DNA of 64,000 nt from Epiperipatus broadwayi (Eukaryota; Onychophora; Udeonychophora; Euonychophora; Peripatidae), in NCBI GenBank assembly GCA_028023455.1, contig JAQFVV010012545.1, forward strand, positions 2,110,001-2,174,000. Reading direction: 5' to 3'. The notes under the pieces were generated by a model. It searched no databases, was not told the origin of the DNA, and saw only the letters and a list, made by a program, of their open reading frames with translations. This document shows positions 1 to 11,083 of this stretch, one piece after another. A program made the position numbers and the translations under genes. The stretch's first letter is position 1, and each line of letters starts with the position of its first letter.

Positions 1-320
1 CAGAGTAAAGATGATCATTGCAAATGCTTTTTTATTCAACTGGCTATAGTTTTTGTCTGTTGCTGTTAATGTTCTGGAGGCGTATGTGATTGGACTTTCA
101 TCTCTATCACACCAATAGCAGCCCTATGCCATATTCAGAAGCATTTGCTGTAACTATCACTTCTTGGCCATTGCGTCAGGGAACAAAGAATTGATCTGCG
201 ATTAGTAATTCCTTAGCCGTCTTGAATGTTTTATTATGTTCTACTCCCACTTCCATTGCTGTTTGTTTTTTAACAATTGATATAACAGTTTCACTGCTAT
301 GTGCCAAGTCGTATTGCTGA
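1..320 (-). pseudogene. Ty3/gypsy RNase H fragment (broken)
   Basis: The minus-strand translation, with stops and frame changes, matches the RNase H part of a Ty3/gypsy polyprotein. It has a TAKELLIADQFFVP-like segment, then ANASEYGIGLLL (the DAS-x-Y-G-x-G-A motif with the first Asp changed to Asn), then a degraded ITYASRTLTATDKNYSQL-like stretch. The fragment runs off the left edge of the window. Stops interrupt it, so it is a dead fragment. Family assignment rests on the order of motifs only. Confidence 0.7.
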
Positions 321-1743
321 TTGACTAGCTAGTAATAGCTAATCTAAAAACACACACAATCGAATTGAACAACTTAGTTTTAAGACAATTTAATATTGTA
401 TAACTCTGTAATCAATATAAATGAAAAAAAAAACCCCAAAGAAAGATATACATTATACATTAATATACATACATATGCCTTATACACAGGTTACTTAAGA
501 CAAAAGTCCTTTGCTTATGCAGTTCTATAAAGTTCAACAATTGGGAAAGATATACTTTACCTCTACTAAAGTCTTGTTCTTAAACTGTGGACAAGCTTTC
601 ACAAAATAATAAGATCAGGCCGATCTGATTAGTCCTTAGATGGCTTATTTACCTACAGGAGCCAAAATCCTGGGAATGATGTAGACTGATAAACTTCTGC
701 TGTTTCAGAAGCACAATAAGAAGTCTGAAAAAGAAAAAGAGAACAAACCATTTCTCTCTAGTTTTTATACAACTTTTTCTTTTGTTTTTCTTTTTTTTCT
801 TCTTCTGGAGCAATTATTTTTACTGCAAAATCAGGATGGGATGTATTTTTTTACTTTTTTGGGTATAATTAGTTTCTGCTTGAAGCAATTAAATCTATTA
901 TCAGTTTTCATTTACTTCAATTAACAAAATAGATTCATATTTTTATCTACTTGAAAATCACTTAAATTTGTACAGACAAAATTTATTTCCCAATAAATTT
1001 AATTAATTTTTTTTCCTTTTTATCTCTAGGAATTTGTTTCTTATATAAGCTAATTTTTTTCTAAAATTAGCCCAATTAAAGATAATTCTATTTATAGGAA
1101 TTTATTTCCTATCAAGCTAAATTTATTTCTAAATCGGTTTAATTAAAGATATTTTTATCTATAGGAATTTATTTGATTGCATACATGCTAAATTTATTTT
1201 AACCAAACTGAATATTTAACATGTGATTTGCCTTTCAGAAAACTCTCAAAGAAATTAAGTAATCTCAAAAATGCTTGTAAGTCTTAATCAACTTTGATTT
1301 CAGAGCTACATAATCATCAAGTCATATAGATACTATAATTTCTCATAAAAAAAAAAGGTTAAAAGAAGTTCTAAAATCATCTGTGAAATATACGGTTTCA
1401 TTGACAAATAACAATAAGAATAACATTAAAATATAATCTCATGCACAAACATTATTTATTAAAAAAAAAAAAAAATGGGGAGGGAAATATATTAAGTTTA
1501 ATTCCAAATCATTTTGAACTTCAAGAGAAACTCAGCTTCTATTTCTTACTCCGAGAAAGTTTATAAATTACTTAAAAACAAAATTAAAATACATACAAAA
1601 TAAGTAAACTTTTATTCACATAATTAATATCACTTTTCTAATAATTTTTATTTTGGATGTATTTATTAATTTTTTCTTATACAGTTATTATAAATTTAGT
1701 TGACTTATTAATTTGCTTTTATAACTTAATATTTTCAATTTTC
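321..1743. other. AT-rich noncoding DNA
   Basis: No coding region or recognised repeat. Between about 1020 and 1200 there are three loose repeats of an 'aggaatttatttc' theme, and there are homopolymer A/T runs. Confidence 0.6.
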
Positions 1744-1860
1744 CTCATATACACTTTAATGCAATTTTTATATAATTCCTTTTTTATTTTGCTTACAGTT
1801 TTGACTGTCCTGCAAAATAAAAAAGGAATTGCATAAAAATTGCATTAAAGTGTATATGAG
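1744..1860. repeat. Near-perfect hairpin (MITE-like)
   Basis: Arms 1744-1792 and 1812-1860 are reverse complements over about 49 bp with one or two differences, separated by a 19-bp loop. The left arm begins CTCATATACACTTTAATGCA. Such structures are typical of small foldback or MITE insertions. No target duplication was identified. Confidence 0.85.
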
Positions 1861-2332
1861 ATGATAAAAAAAAAAAATCGAATATATAAAAAGGCAAAAA
1901 AAATATAAAAAGATATAAGATTAATATTTTCGAGTTGAATTACTTCATATTTAAAAAACAAACACAACCACAAAAAAAAAAAAAAACAATTAGTATGTTC
2001 TTAAGCTTGCTATTATTATTATAAAATTAAATCTTAGTTGTAAGTCTGCAAATGAATTTTAAAAAAGTATTTTACAGTGAACTTAGGTATAGTTTTAGTG
2101 GAAAGGCAAACTTTCATTTTCATTATAAAAAGATTATCTCAAAAAATACTATGAGTGGAAGGATGATTGAGAATAAAATATGATAAAGTGCATCTAAAAA
2201 AAATACTGAAGTATTTAAAAAAATAAAATTAATTCATGGCAGATCAAATAAATAATTTAAAGGATATAAATGTGATATATGAGGATCACATGATCCCCAT
2301 TTCTTATGCTTGCTCTCAACTGTTATTAAAAC
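1861..2332. other. AT-rich noncoding DNA
   Basis: No gene. The segment just left of 2333 (about 2287-2332) resembles the outer flank of the other family A repeats (12688 onward and about 54905-54945), so the repeat probably extends into it. Confidence 0.5.
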
Positions 2333-2570
2333 AGGCAAAACTCTCTATACGTATAGCCACTCAGTGCAAGCCAGAGTAATCAATGGATGCCAGAAGGCTT
2401 GTGCATAAAATCACCAATCTAGTGCCTACTCATCCGATATCCCCAGACTAGTTTCTGGCTTGTGGCCTTCATTAGTGACGAGTCTTGGATCCGAGAGCAC
2501 TGCACCTAGATCTTAGATCCATTGATTACTCTGGCTTGCACTGAGAGGCAATACGTATAGAGTTTTGCCT
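2333..2570. repeat. Inverted-repeat element, hammerhead family A
   Basis: Termini are inverted: AGGCAAAACTCTCTATACGT at 2333 and its complement ending at 2570. They extend inward through a shared segment containing GCCAGAGTAATCAATGGAT. The same element occurs at about 12688-12985 and 54575-54950, and degraded copies lie at 16.4-17.6 and 22.7-22.9 kb. The asymmetric interior carries a hammerhead-like core on the minus strand (separate entry). Layout resembles short nonautonomous Penelope-like or retrozyme copies in head-to-head form. No protein is encoded. Confidence 0.75.
2441..2480 (-). ncRNA. Hammerhead ribozyme-like core, family A (damaged)
   Basis: Read on the minus strand: CTAATGA (consensus CTGATGA with G5 changed to A), stem II GGC/GCC closing a CACAA loop, GAA, self-complementary stem III ACTAGT, C17, then TGGGG as the 3' strand of stem I. 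The upstream strand CGTCA pairs for only three bases. The base next to stem II is A on both sides, where active hammerheads usually have G-C. The G5 change should abolish activity, so this copy is probably dead. Confidence 0.5.
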
Positions 2571-2778
2571 AATATAATATATGAGGATGTCACTGAGTTT
2601 CAATGTCTTACAATTTTTTGTTTTTAATATCTCGTTTTCTTCTGAAGTTGCTAAACTTTTCATAAGAGTTCAGATCATTATATTATACAATTTAAATATT
2701 TCGTTTAATATACTTATTATAAAATATACTTAATATGAAAACTATTGCATATTTAATTATTGAATAAAACAAGGTTTT

Positions 2779-3891
2779 TCAGTCAAAAAACCAAGATTTA
2801 ATTTCTGGACATAAATCTACATTTTTTCTGAAATCTTTTTGATCATAGTTTACACATTGCTTTTGTTTAAGTAGTGGTATATGCTTTACTGCAATTTTCC
2901 AATCTCCTGTTGATTTTAGAGTTAATAAAATTCCAGCTACTTGATTAATTGATAAATTTCTTTTATCGAAGGGTAAATATTTATAAAGTGGAAGATGAAA
3001 TGCGGGTACACTTTCTCTTTTAGCTTTAACTAGAGATGCTGGTCCTTGGTGATATTTGTCTACGAAACCACCAATAATATAAATGGAATCGTAATCTAAA
3101 TTTTCAATACATTTCTGCGAATCTCCACATAAATATTTTAGTTTTTCTTTTGGAAAAATATCTAAATAACTTTTGTCAGTAATCGTAACTAAACAATTTG
3201 ACGTTTCTAAATTTGGAATTGCTAGTTTTAAAGAACGCATTAAAGGACTACCAATTTTGGCATTGCAAAAATATAAATTCCAAGGTTCTTTGCTGATTTT
3301 ATTCATACTGTAAGATAATCGAATTTGATCGACAGTATCTTGCAATTCCCCATCATCCATTAAATGATCATAACCTAAATCTATAACCATTACTTGACCA
3401 AACACAACTGCTCGAATAAGAAACCAGTTATAAATTAAAGTCATCCTTGTATTTGAGAGGTAGATAAACATATGCTTTCGAGATAAACCATAAGAAATAT
3501 GACTAATTTCTTCTTTGTTTTGTTTTAACAACTTTCCTATTTCTATTTGCTTTTTTACTTGTTTTTTTATTTTCGAAATTTCATACAATTCAAAAAGAAA
3601 CTTATAATGGTTTCTCCGTTCAGCCAGTGTAGCCATATTTACAAGTTTTAGCCAATTCTCATCCGAAACTTCTTTTGGAACTCTTTCGCCTTTTTCTAAA
3701 AATATCTGGTGTTCCATCTTTATCAGTGTTAATTTTTTATTTAAGTTCTTAGTTTCGTGTGCGGAGGTCATATCAAAGTCATTGATCCGTTGAAGTTTGG
3801 AACTTAAGTAAAAGTTAGATTTAATAATGTCAAAATTTATTAAACCAATTAACCTTGAATTGAACAAAAAATTACTTATTTTTCGAAACAT
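2779..3891 (-). CDS. TRMT10C: Mitochondrial tRNA methyltransferase 10 homolog C (MRPP1)
   Basis: This 370-residue intronless frame matches the mitochondrial TRM10 family, SPOUT-fold methyltransferases that methylate N1 of purine 9 in mitochondrial tRNAs and also form part of the protein-only mitochondrial RNase P. Residues 1-35 are basic, hydrophobic and low in acid, as in a mitochondrial presequence. Residues 100-130 are a lysine-rich helix. The SPOUT domain spans about 160-342, with VIDLGYDHLMDDGELQ (169-184) and the signature IIGGFVDK (272-279); Asp278 is the likely catalytic aspartate. The C-terminal NQVAGILLTLKSTGDWKIA (316-334) is also family-typical. Length is close to the roughly 400 residues of the human protein. 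The ATG at 3891 is chosen because it supplies the targeting peptide. The human coding sequence is also uninterrupted. Functional assignment is by family resemblance. Confidence 0.93.
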   Translation of the reverse strand: MFRKISNFLFNSRLIGLINFDIIKSNFYLSSKLQRINDFDMTSAHETKNLNKKLTLIKMEHQIFLEKGERVPKEVSDENWLKLVNMATLAERRNHYKFLFELYEISKIKKQVKKQIEIGKLLKQNKEEISHISYGLSRKHMFIYLSNTRMTLIYNWFLIRAVVFGQVMVIDLGYDHLMDDGELQDTVDQIRLSYSMNKISKEPWNLYFCNAKIGSPLMRSLKLAIPNLETSNCLVTITDKSYLDIFPKEKLKYLCGDSQKCIENLDYDSIYIIGGFVDKYHQGPASLVKAKRESVPAFHLPLYKYLPFDKRNLSINQVAGILLTLKSTGDWKIAVKHIPLLKQKQCVNYDQKDFRKNVDLCPEIKSWFFD

Positions 3892-5007
3892 TGCATCATT
3901 TACGCAGAATTCATGAAAATAAACTATACATTACTTGTAAGTAAATAAGATACTTTTTTTAAATAAAACCATGACTGAAAGCAGACATTTGTGTTAAAAA
4001 TGAGTTCGGCACTAAAAATTACCGTAAAATTAACTGAATGTCGTAAAGTAATCAGATTCATAAACTACTGTATATTTTACAAGATATTAAAAAATAGGAC
4101 ACATTTTAAGCTAATTAATCTGTTTTATAATAGCTCAGTGACAAATAGTTAAAGCTTAGATATATATGAATGATAATTATTATGACACATCGAGTTGGAA
4201 ATAATAATCGTTTAAATAATTAGAATGTATATAATTTTCTGAATAAATTATTAAATTAACATTGTTATACTTTTGAAAAATAATATATAAGTTAGATTTT
4301 GATAGAGACTAGCGCATACTCTACTAATAGCTTTCATAGGTTATTGATAGTGTAATGAATTTCATGTACGAAGTTAATAAGAACAACAAATAAATTATAC
4401 CAGACCAAGACTATCTTCAGCACCCTAGTATGATAAAAAGTTGTTTCATGTAAAGCTAGGTCATATTTCCGATTCAAACAGTCTTTTCTGTCTACTCTTT
4501 TCTTCTTTTAGTCATATAGGTTAATATATGATCCGATCATTATGAGCTTTTTTTTTTTTCTCATGTGTTAATGATGGAATTGTGTTTCTACAAGCATATT
4601 TCCATCTTTTAATTATACCCACAGCAAACATATTTCGATTCTTTATTTAAACTTATAGCATTTCTATTTCAAATTTTCTTTTTAATATTTTACTTTAACT
4701 CTTCGAGAATTGCTATGTCTATATATGTATGTTAAAATACGTACACATATAAAGCTAGAAAACAGTTATACACAATCGTGTTGTTATTATATGTACGTGT
4801 GTGTTGAAATATACGTTTAAAGGTATAAAAATCAGTAATAAATTTAATTAAAAAGTAAAACAAAACGTATTGAAGCAGTAGGTAAAATAATTAGTTTTGC
4901 TAAAGTATTAATTATAAATCCAAGAAACAATCTTAATTTAAATTCTTAAAAACAAAAGAGTTAACAGACTTCCATTAGATAATAATATCACTAATTAGCG
5001 ACATTTA
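3892..5007. other. Noncoding, upstream of TRMT10C
   Basis: Presumed promoter and 5' flank of TRMT10C, very AT-rich. No clear TATA box or exon could be assigned. Confidence 0.5.
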
Positions 5008-5326
5008 TGTTGTGTTTAGTCTGGATTACAGATCCAACCTACAGAAAATAATACTAATATCAGTATTACAATTAATATAATCTTTATTATATTCACAAAT
5101 ATATACAATAAATCATACAGTGGCTGACTATTTAGAGCCAGATCCCTGACCTTACTAAAAACATTCGGATTCAGCATGCATCCTTGTTTATTGGCCTGTA
5201 CTAATCGTTGACTATGTGTTTAGCTGTTACATCAGCCTATTGGACAGCAGCAAACAATGCTTAATCCTATCAGATAAAGACAGAATCTGGAATAGTGCAC
5301 TTCTGAGGGCAGGGATGACTATAACA
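5008..5326 (-). repeat. Gypsy 3' LTR, internally deleted
   Basis: In plus orientation it begins TGTTGTGTTTAG and ends CTATAACA, giving the TG...CA ends of an LTR. The related LTR at 26996-27602 is 607 bp. This one is 319 bp because about 290 internal bases are missing just after 5120. Confidence 0.8.
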
Positions 5327-5340
5327 TCCCTCTCCCTGGC
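5327..5340 (-). promoter_or_regulatory. Polypurine tract of the gypsy element
   Basis: Immediately outside the LTR end, the minus strand reads GCCAGGGAGAGGGA directly before TGTTATAG. A purine run abutting the 3' LTR is where plus-strand DNA synthesis is primed in LTR retrotransposons. The counterpart at 27603-27616 is GCCAGGGGAAGGGA. Confidence 0.8.
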
Positions 5341-5489
5341 TACAAATTAGTACTAGAGAACATAGTCGTGCAGGTGTGCTGGAGGATGACTAATCCACTT
5401 TGGTGCTTCTTTTGGTTTGCCGCCGTCTTTGGTTTTTTGGTCCTCTTTGCTTGCACTGCCTGTCCCTGGAGATTCATTCATTGTGGCTG

Positions 5490-5720
5490 CATCTGTATAA
5501 TCCAGTCTAAATTGATTTCGATGGCGATGATGGTGACATCCATCTGCTGATTTGACTACAATGGTGTGGAATTCTTTCTGTTGAATTACAACTGGTGGAA
5601 TTCATTCAATGGGTCCCCTACACATACTGCATAGCACTTTAGTTCGCAAAGCTAGTGATGTTCTGGCAATCCTGGTGTTCCAGTTTCCCATATCCATTTT
5701 TGTTATCAGCTTTTTGTTGA
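5490..5720 (-). pseudogene. Gypsy integrase C-terminal remnant
   Basis: Aligns at DNA level with 41034-41180, the 3' end of the better preserved integrase frame there. It ends in a His-run region and contains the segment around the conserved GMYSG-like residues. Only the last part of integrase remains. The join to protease sequence near 5720-5800 marks an internal deletion. Confidence 0.65.
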
Positions 5721-5797
5721 CTTCTGAGTAATCAGGTTTTAATTTAGTTAAATGTGATCTGGTTCACCATTGTCACTGTAAAGCTTAAGTGACCGAA

Positions 5798-6025
5798 TCA
5801 GTCATAGCCTATTAAGACACCGTGATCACCTGAGGCCACTACCAGTGGTAGGTGTATATTTTTGTTAGGCCTAGTAATTTTAACTTTTGTCTGACTCATT
5901 TTCTTGACCTGATAGTCTGTTACAGCCTTGCTGCTAGGATGCAGTTTATATTTATTATTCTTATTAATGATAGCCCTGGTCTTTTTTGAAACAATAGACA
6001 CTGCAGACTCTATGTTCAGTTCCAT
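5798..6025 (-). pseudogene. Gypsy aspartic protease C-terminal remnant
   Basis: The 75-codon frame ends in HLPLVVASGDHGVLIGYD. This resembles the second half of the retropepsin-like domain in K02A2.6-type gypsy polyproteins, where a hydrophobic strand precedes a 'LLGRDWL'-type motif. The catalytic DTG half is absent. Confidence 0.6.
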
Positions 6026-6051
6026 TCTAACTGGAATATCATTAATTATAA

Positions 6052-6625
6052 TATTATGTAAACATTTATTTTCTTATATAGCACAATGTTTTTGTTCTAT
6101 AATCTATAATAGTAATAAGCCAATAAGCTGATATACACATGCGCTTTGCAGATGTCACTATATAAATGAATACTCCCACTTTTTTTTTCAAACCCAAGAT
6201 AAAATATAGAATGAATCACCTATATTTTTGACCCAACCGTATATGTATGGGCAAATCTGAAGTGTTTGAAATAAAGAGCGTGAAGTTATTAATTGATCAC
6301 TTTAAATTACTTTTCTACATCGTAAATGAATGATGCCAATGAAATTTCTAGTATTTACGAAACATCATTCTTATAATTAAACATATGTTAACAAGACATT
6401 TATTTTCTTATATAGCGCGATGTTTTTGTTCTATAATCTATAATATTAATAAGCCAATAAGCTGATATACACATGCGCTTTGCAGATGTCACTATATAAA
6501 TGAATACTCCCACTTTTTCAAACCCAAGATAAAGTCTTTAAGAAAATATAAATGAATACTCCCACTTTTTCAAACCCAAGATAAAGTCTTTAAGAAAATA
6601 TAGAATGAATCACCTATATTTTCGA
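6052..6625. repeat. About 336-bp tandem repeat inserted in the gypsy element
   Basis: A unit beginning near 6059 ('catttattttcttatatagc') recurs near 6395, a period of about 336 bp. A third short partial copy lies at 6541-6600. The same family forms the tandem and inverted array at 23410-24095. It separates the protease and gag remnants, so it inserted into the element. No coding capacity. Confidence 0.75.
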
Positions 6626-7092
6626 CCCAACTGGCAACTTGTTTATATTTCTTATAGTTGCCCTTGCTGTTTTTTGGAATGGGTTTTTCCATTCTCATAA
6701 CAGCTATTTGTCTTTTTAATTTTAGACATGCAGCTTTTACATGTCCAACTTGCTTGCAAAATGAACACACAGTATGGCAGTGTGGACATTCTATTTTGTG
6801 TGCATTGGTTCATTACATCTATAACCACATTTATCATTCATTGAGTTAACTGAGTGCTTGACTGACTCAGTCTTCTTTTAACTTTATGAATGGTAAAATT
6901 TATTATTTTTTTAAATGGCCTCACTTGACATGTTATAGATTCTGTCAGCATGCCTTGAGCTATGGTCATTTCAAAGTCTACCTCTGGCATCATTAATAAT
7001 TTGAATCTTAAATTATGAGCATTCATCCCACAAATGAAACAATCACAGAGCGCTTCATTTAAGAACTCTTTGAAATCACACATTAGCGCCAA
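6570..7092 (-). pseudogene. Gypsy gag with CCHC zinc knuckle
   Basis: Two overlapping frames. The upstream one (6838-7092) contains FKEFLNEALCDCFICGMNA followed by IAQGMLTESIT, matching the end of the gag capsid region ('aL.drFvcGl' and 'A..me'). The downstream one (6570-6770) has an intact nucleocapsid knuckle CSFCKQVGHVKAAC (CX2CX4HX4C). The knuckle binds nucleic acid in active elements. A frame change separates the two parts. Confidence 0.85.
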
Positions 7093-7214
7093 TGCCCGGA
7101 TTCACATTGTGAATTCTCTAGCTTTTTAACCCTCTGCTTGGACACAGAGATTGAAATAATATCTCTGCATTATTGTTAGTGGTTTTGGGGAGAAATATTC
7201 TGTGAGAATTGCCA

Positions 7215-7883
7215 ATGCCTTCAATTAATTTATATACAATAAATCATACAGTTATAATGTGAACTCTTGTATATGGGTCTTGTGGTTCTACTGATAGCTT
7301 GCCTCGGAGTAAGGAGAATGACTCTTCCAGCTGTACAGGACAGCTTGCCTTGGGTCAACAGTAATCTTAGCAGCATCTGGTCCCTCTGTGGACTTACCTA
7401 GCTGTGTGAACAAATAGCATATTGCTATTAGTGGGAATGCTTACTGCTGTTCAGGTTAGCAGGAATTCCTTGGGAGAACCTGCCTCATGGGTAAGAAGAA
7501 TGACTCTTCCAGCTGTACAGGACAGTTTGCCTTGGGTCAACAGTAGTCTTAGCAGCATCTGTTTTTTCTGTGGACTTGCCTAGCTGGGTTGACAAATAGC
7601 ATATTGCTATTAGTGGGAATGCTTACTGCTGTTCAGGTTAGCAGGGCTTCCCTGGGAGAACACATAGTCTTTGTAGGTCAGACAGACATTCTCTCCCTGT
7701 TCTCACAAAAGGCCTACTATTTATATCCAGATACATTACCTACCCATTTGGATTCAGTGAGCATTCTTGCTTATTGTCCTGTACTAATCATTGGGTATGT
7801 GTTTAGCTGTACAGTGCTTAATCAGATCAGATAAAGATGGAATCTGGAATAGTCCATTTCTGAGGGAAAGGAGGACTATAACA
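7215..7883 (-). repeat. Gypsy 5' LTR with an internal 182-bp duplication
   Basis: Matches the 26996-27602 LTR and ends with ACTATAACA. The segment around 7305-7470 is repeated at 7487-7655 with an offset of 182 bp, for example GACTCTTCCAGCTGTACAGG at 7319 and 7501. About 90 bases at the LTR's internal (U5) end are missing, through the same deletion that removed the primer-binding site. Confidence 0.8.
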
Positions 7884-9321
7884 ATTTAAAAAGAAGACTT
7901 TACTAGTTTCCAGATGCATCTCCAATATAATTAATATTAGACAATGTCAGCAGGATCTGAGTGGCTCAAATAATTAGTGCAGGAGTTCTAATAATTAATT
8001 GAAAGTTAACCATTAGTCTAAAAGAAGAAATAAAAGCATATACTTGCTCATGAGAGCTGTATGTGTGCAGATGTATTTGCAATAACAAAACACAGAACTG
8101 GATGCCATCATGTGTTGGCTTAGATAGTATTATGTTTATACTTTATGCTGACTGAAATCTAAAAATAAGAGATGGAAAGAATCAATGAAAATAATGAAAA
8201 TTTATAATCAAATTCACAGGATATCTCTTCATTTTGAAAGTGACTCCATTATCTTAACTCTTACCAGTATTGGATATAAATACAAGTTATCATTAGCAGA
8301 TTATATCTTTTATCAAATAAATGGGGTTAGGTTCTGTCTCTAGAAATGTAATCAGCATTCTTATTATTGTTATGGATTTTAAATTGTACCAAATGAATGG
8401 TTCACAAATGAATGGTTCAATTATCAATAATGACTTGAAAATTAATTAACATAACAATATATTGCTCTGCAGATTAACATTTAGCACAATCAACTTCTGG
8501 TTCCATTTTTCTGAGTATCATCAGATACTATTTTTTACTTTTTCTGGATTTTCCTTTATATTTTTCAATAGCTTTTCTGTCATATTTGTGCAATCATTGT
8601 GTGTCCAATTAATAGGTGAGTTATTTTTTGCCATTTAAACCATATTTCTGTTATAATATATACATATATATAATTCAAATTTGCAAATGTAAACATTTGC
8701 AAATTTGAATTACAAATACAAAGAAGAGTAAAATCAATAATATATTGTAACCTCCATGACAAAGTTTACATGCATGGCTTTTTGGTAAATGTATATGCAT
8801 TTTTTTAATGTCTTTTAAAATATATAAAATTCATGTTAAAGTAAATTATGAAGAAATTTAAAATAATAATTGTAAAAATTAAAAATGTATTACAATTTTT
8901 TAATGTAAAATAAAGATTACCTATTAATAATACCAAGTTGCTATGGAAACCAATTGGAAATGAAAAAGAAACTCTGATCATGTGCTTTTGAATAAAAGAG
9001 AGGATATCATTTCTTTGTTGCACTACTTACAAACGGAAGCAAAAAAAATTTAAGGATTATTTAAGTAGATATAATACAGTTTCTGGAGTAGCAGCTTCAG
9101 AGTGTTTTATCCTGAAATTTCCAGTAATGTAGCTTATTATGGAACTGTAAATAAAAGAATGCCTTAGAAATTAACTTTGATTCCGCCAGTCTATTAATTG
9201 CTTTATGACTCTGAAAATATACGACACCTGATATAAGGAAAGTTGCCTCTAATCAATTGTCAAATGGAAATATTCTTATATGATTGGATTTATAAATTTG
9301 CATAATTTTGATACCCTAAAT
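7884..9321. other. AT-rich noncoding DNA with one palindrome
   Basis: No gene. A perfect 19-bp-arm palindrome lies at 8672-8711 (AATTCAAATTTGCAAATGT and its complement around a 2-bp centre). Confidence 0.6.
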
Positions 9322-9681
9322 CAGGGGTCGCCAAACTTTTTTGATCATGGACTCCCATATAATTTTTCGAAATCTCCATCGACCCCATAAAAGTAATTTT
9401 TAGTTAATTAAAATAAAACTATCTGTTAGGTACTGTGCTTGTACATTTATTTTATGATTTTAAACATTTATTAAAGTAATTTTACATTGTGTGACAATAG
9501 TTTTATGAAAAATATGTGTGATTTGCATATTAAGAATTGTTTTTTCTTCGGCCCCCAATAGACCCCCTGGCTCAGATTGACCCCTACTTTTGTTAAATAG
9601 ACCCTGGGGGTCTATTTAGATCACTTTGGCGACCTCTAATAGGCCCCTGGGGGTCTATATAGATCACTTTGGCGACCTCTG
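9322..9681. mobile_element. hAT-type MITE with 8-bp target duplication
   Basis: Terminal inverted repeats CAGGGGTCGCCAAA (9322) and CAGAGGTCGCCAAA (complement of the end at 9681) match the CAG(G/A)GGTCG-type ends of hAT transposons. They are flanked by a perfect 8-bp duplication CCCTAAAT at 9314-9321 and 9682-9689, the hAT hallmark. Length is 360 bp with no transposase frame, so it is nonautonomous. The 3' end is duplicated: the last ~43 bp occur twice, with ends at about 9638 and 9681. Confidence 0.93.
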
Positions 9682-10529
9682 CCCTAAATCATAGGAAAAA
9701 GCTAAGCTATGATTGAAACAAACTACAAGAAATCAAAATATTAAAAATTGCTTGCAGTTGTTTAAAATATGAGGATTCTTATGGGTGTATATCTCAGTTC
9801 AAATGTTAAAGAAAGTAAGCTTACTGAAACATAAATTAGTCTATGAATAAACTTATAAACTTTTTTAATGAATTGTTATGAATAAACAATTTTTTTTCTG
9901 TCATGCATGCTCTCTATATCATAGTTATTATTAATAATTTTGTTGTTTATTTATTTTTCATCCAAATTCTTTGGATATGGTTTTACTATATCTTTTAATA
10001 ATATATTAATGTGAAGAGGATAATGTGTGTTTAGTCTGGTTGTTATCCATGACTATTATAAATTAGTTAATTAAAGATAAAAATATTATAGGCACTCCAT
10101 CATGCTCACAGTTTTCCATTACATATTCATAATTTCCCCAGACTAGTTCAATTCGTGAATATCATATACTTATTAGTATATCTTTATTACAAATTTAATA
10201 TTTTTTTTAAAAAGAGCAAATATCATTAAATATATGTATATGGGATTTGTAGGTATATGTTTAACTATTTTTTATTTTTTTTAAAAATGTAAACATTATA
10301 CTTCTCTAATTTACATTCAACTATTAATAATAATACACATAGATTAAAACAGAATACATTTTGAATTATAATAAGTTTTGTGTAATGAATATTCACTTAA
10401 AAGAAAATGAAAAGTTATTTCTTATTGTTTTGAAGATTGACATCAACAAACGTTTTCCCCTTTCCTCTAAAAATAAAAATAAAAAAAGAAATTGAAATGT
10501 TATTAGAAACTTTTATAAAGTCTCAATTT
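9682..10529. other. AT-rich noncoding DNA
   Basis: No gene. A short family A hammerhead-repeat remnant ('ccccagactagtt') occurs near 10135. Confidence 0.5.
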
Positions 10530-11083
10530 CCATTCTGAAGGGTTGGTTTACTTATACAAAGCTGTGGCTTTGCATGGACAAAAGTTTAGAACTATCTTTG
10601 TACATTTTGAGACATGCAAGCTTAGTCACCTACCACCAAGACACTAAATCCCAGGCTCTTTCCTTTGCCTCTATGCATCATATTAGTCCTTATAGGCCAT
10701 GCCATGCAAGATGTGTCAATATGGAACTTTTACCTCCCAAAAGCTGATCCCTTTCATACCTGAATAGAAATCACCTATACTGGAAATGATTAGGGGCTGA
10801 TTTGCATGAATTCCTTTGGAATTGATTATGATTTGCCTTACTCCTCAAGCTTATTGCCCAGACCCTGAGTATTATGACATCGACTTCCATTCTGAAGGGT
10901 CAGTTTACCTATACAAACTGTGGTTTTGCATGAACAAAAGTTTAGAACTATCTTTGTACATTTCGAGACGTGCAAGCTTAGTCACCTACCACCAAGACTC
11001 TAAATCCCAGGCTCTTTCCTTTGCCTCTATGCATCATATTAGTCCTTATAGGCTGTGCCATGCAAGATGTGTCAATATTGACG
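10530..11083. repeat. Two ~195-bp direct repeats 357 bp apart
   Basis: Segments 10530-10722 and 10887-11079 are over 90% identical, beginning CCATTCTGAAGGGT and ending near ATGTGTCAATAT. The spacer of about 164 bp is unrelated. The frame at 10816-11097 simply crosses the second copy. It could be a small satellite or two ends of an unrecognised element. Confidence 0.8.

Larger units (their letters stand above)
5008..7883 (-). mobile_element. Internally deleted Ty3/gypsy retrotransposon
   Basis: Antisense element in the order 3' LTR (5008-5326), polypurine tract, integrase end, protease remnant, gag nucleocapsid, 5' LTR (about 7215-7883). Reverse transcriptase, RNase H and most of integrase are missing, as are the primer-binding site and part of the 5' LTR. 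LTR and integrase-end sequences match those at 26996-27774 and 41034 onward, so both loci belong to one family. All frames contain stops. Confidence 0.85.
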
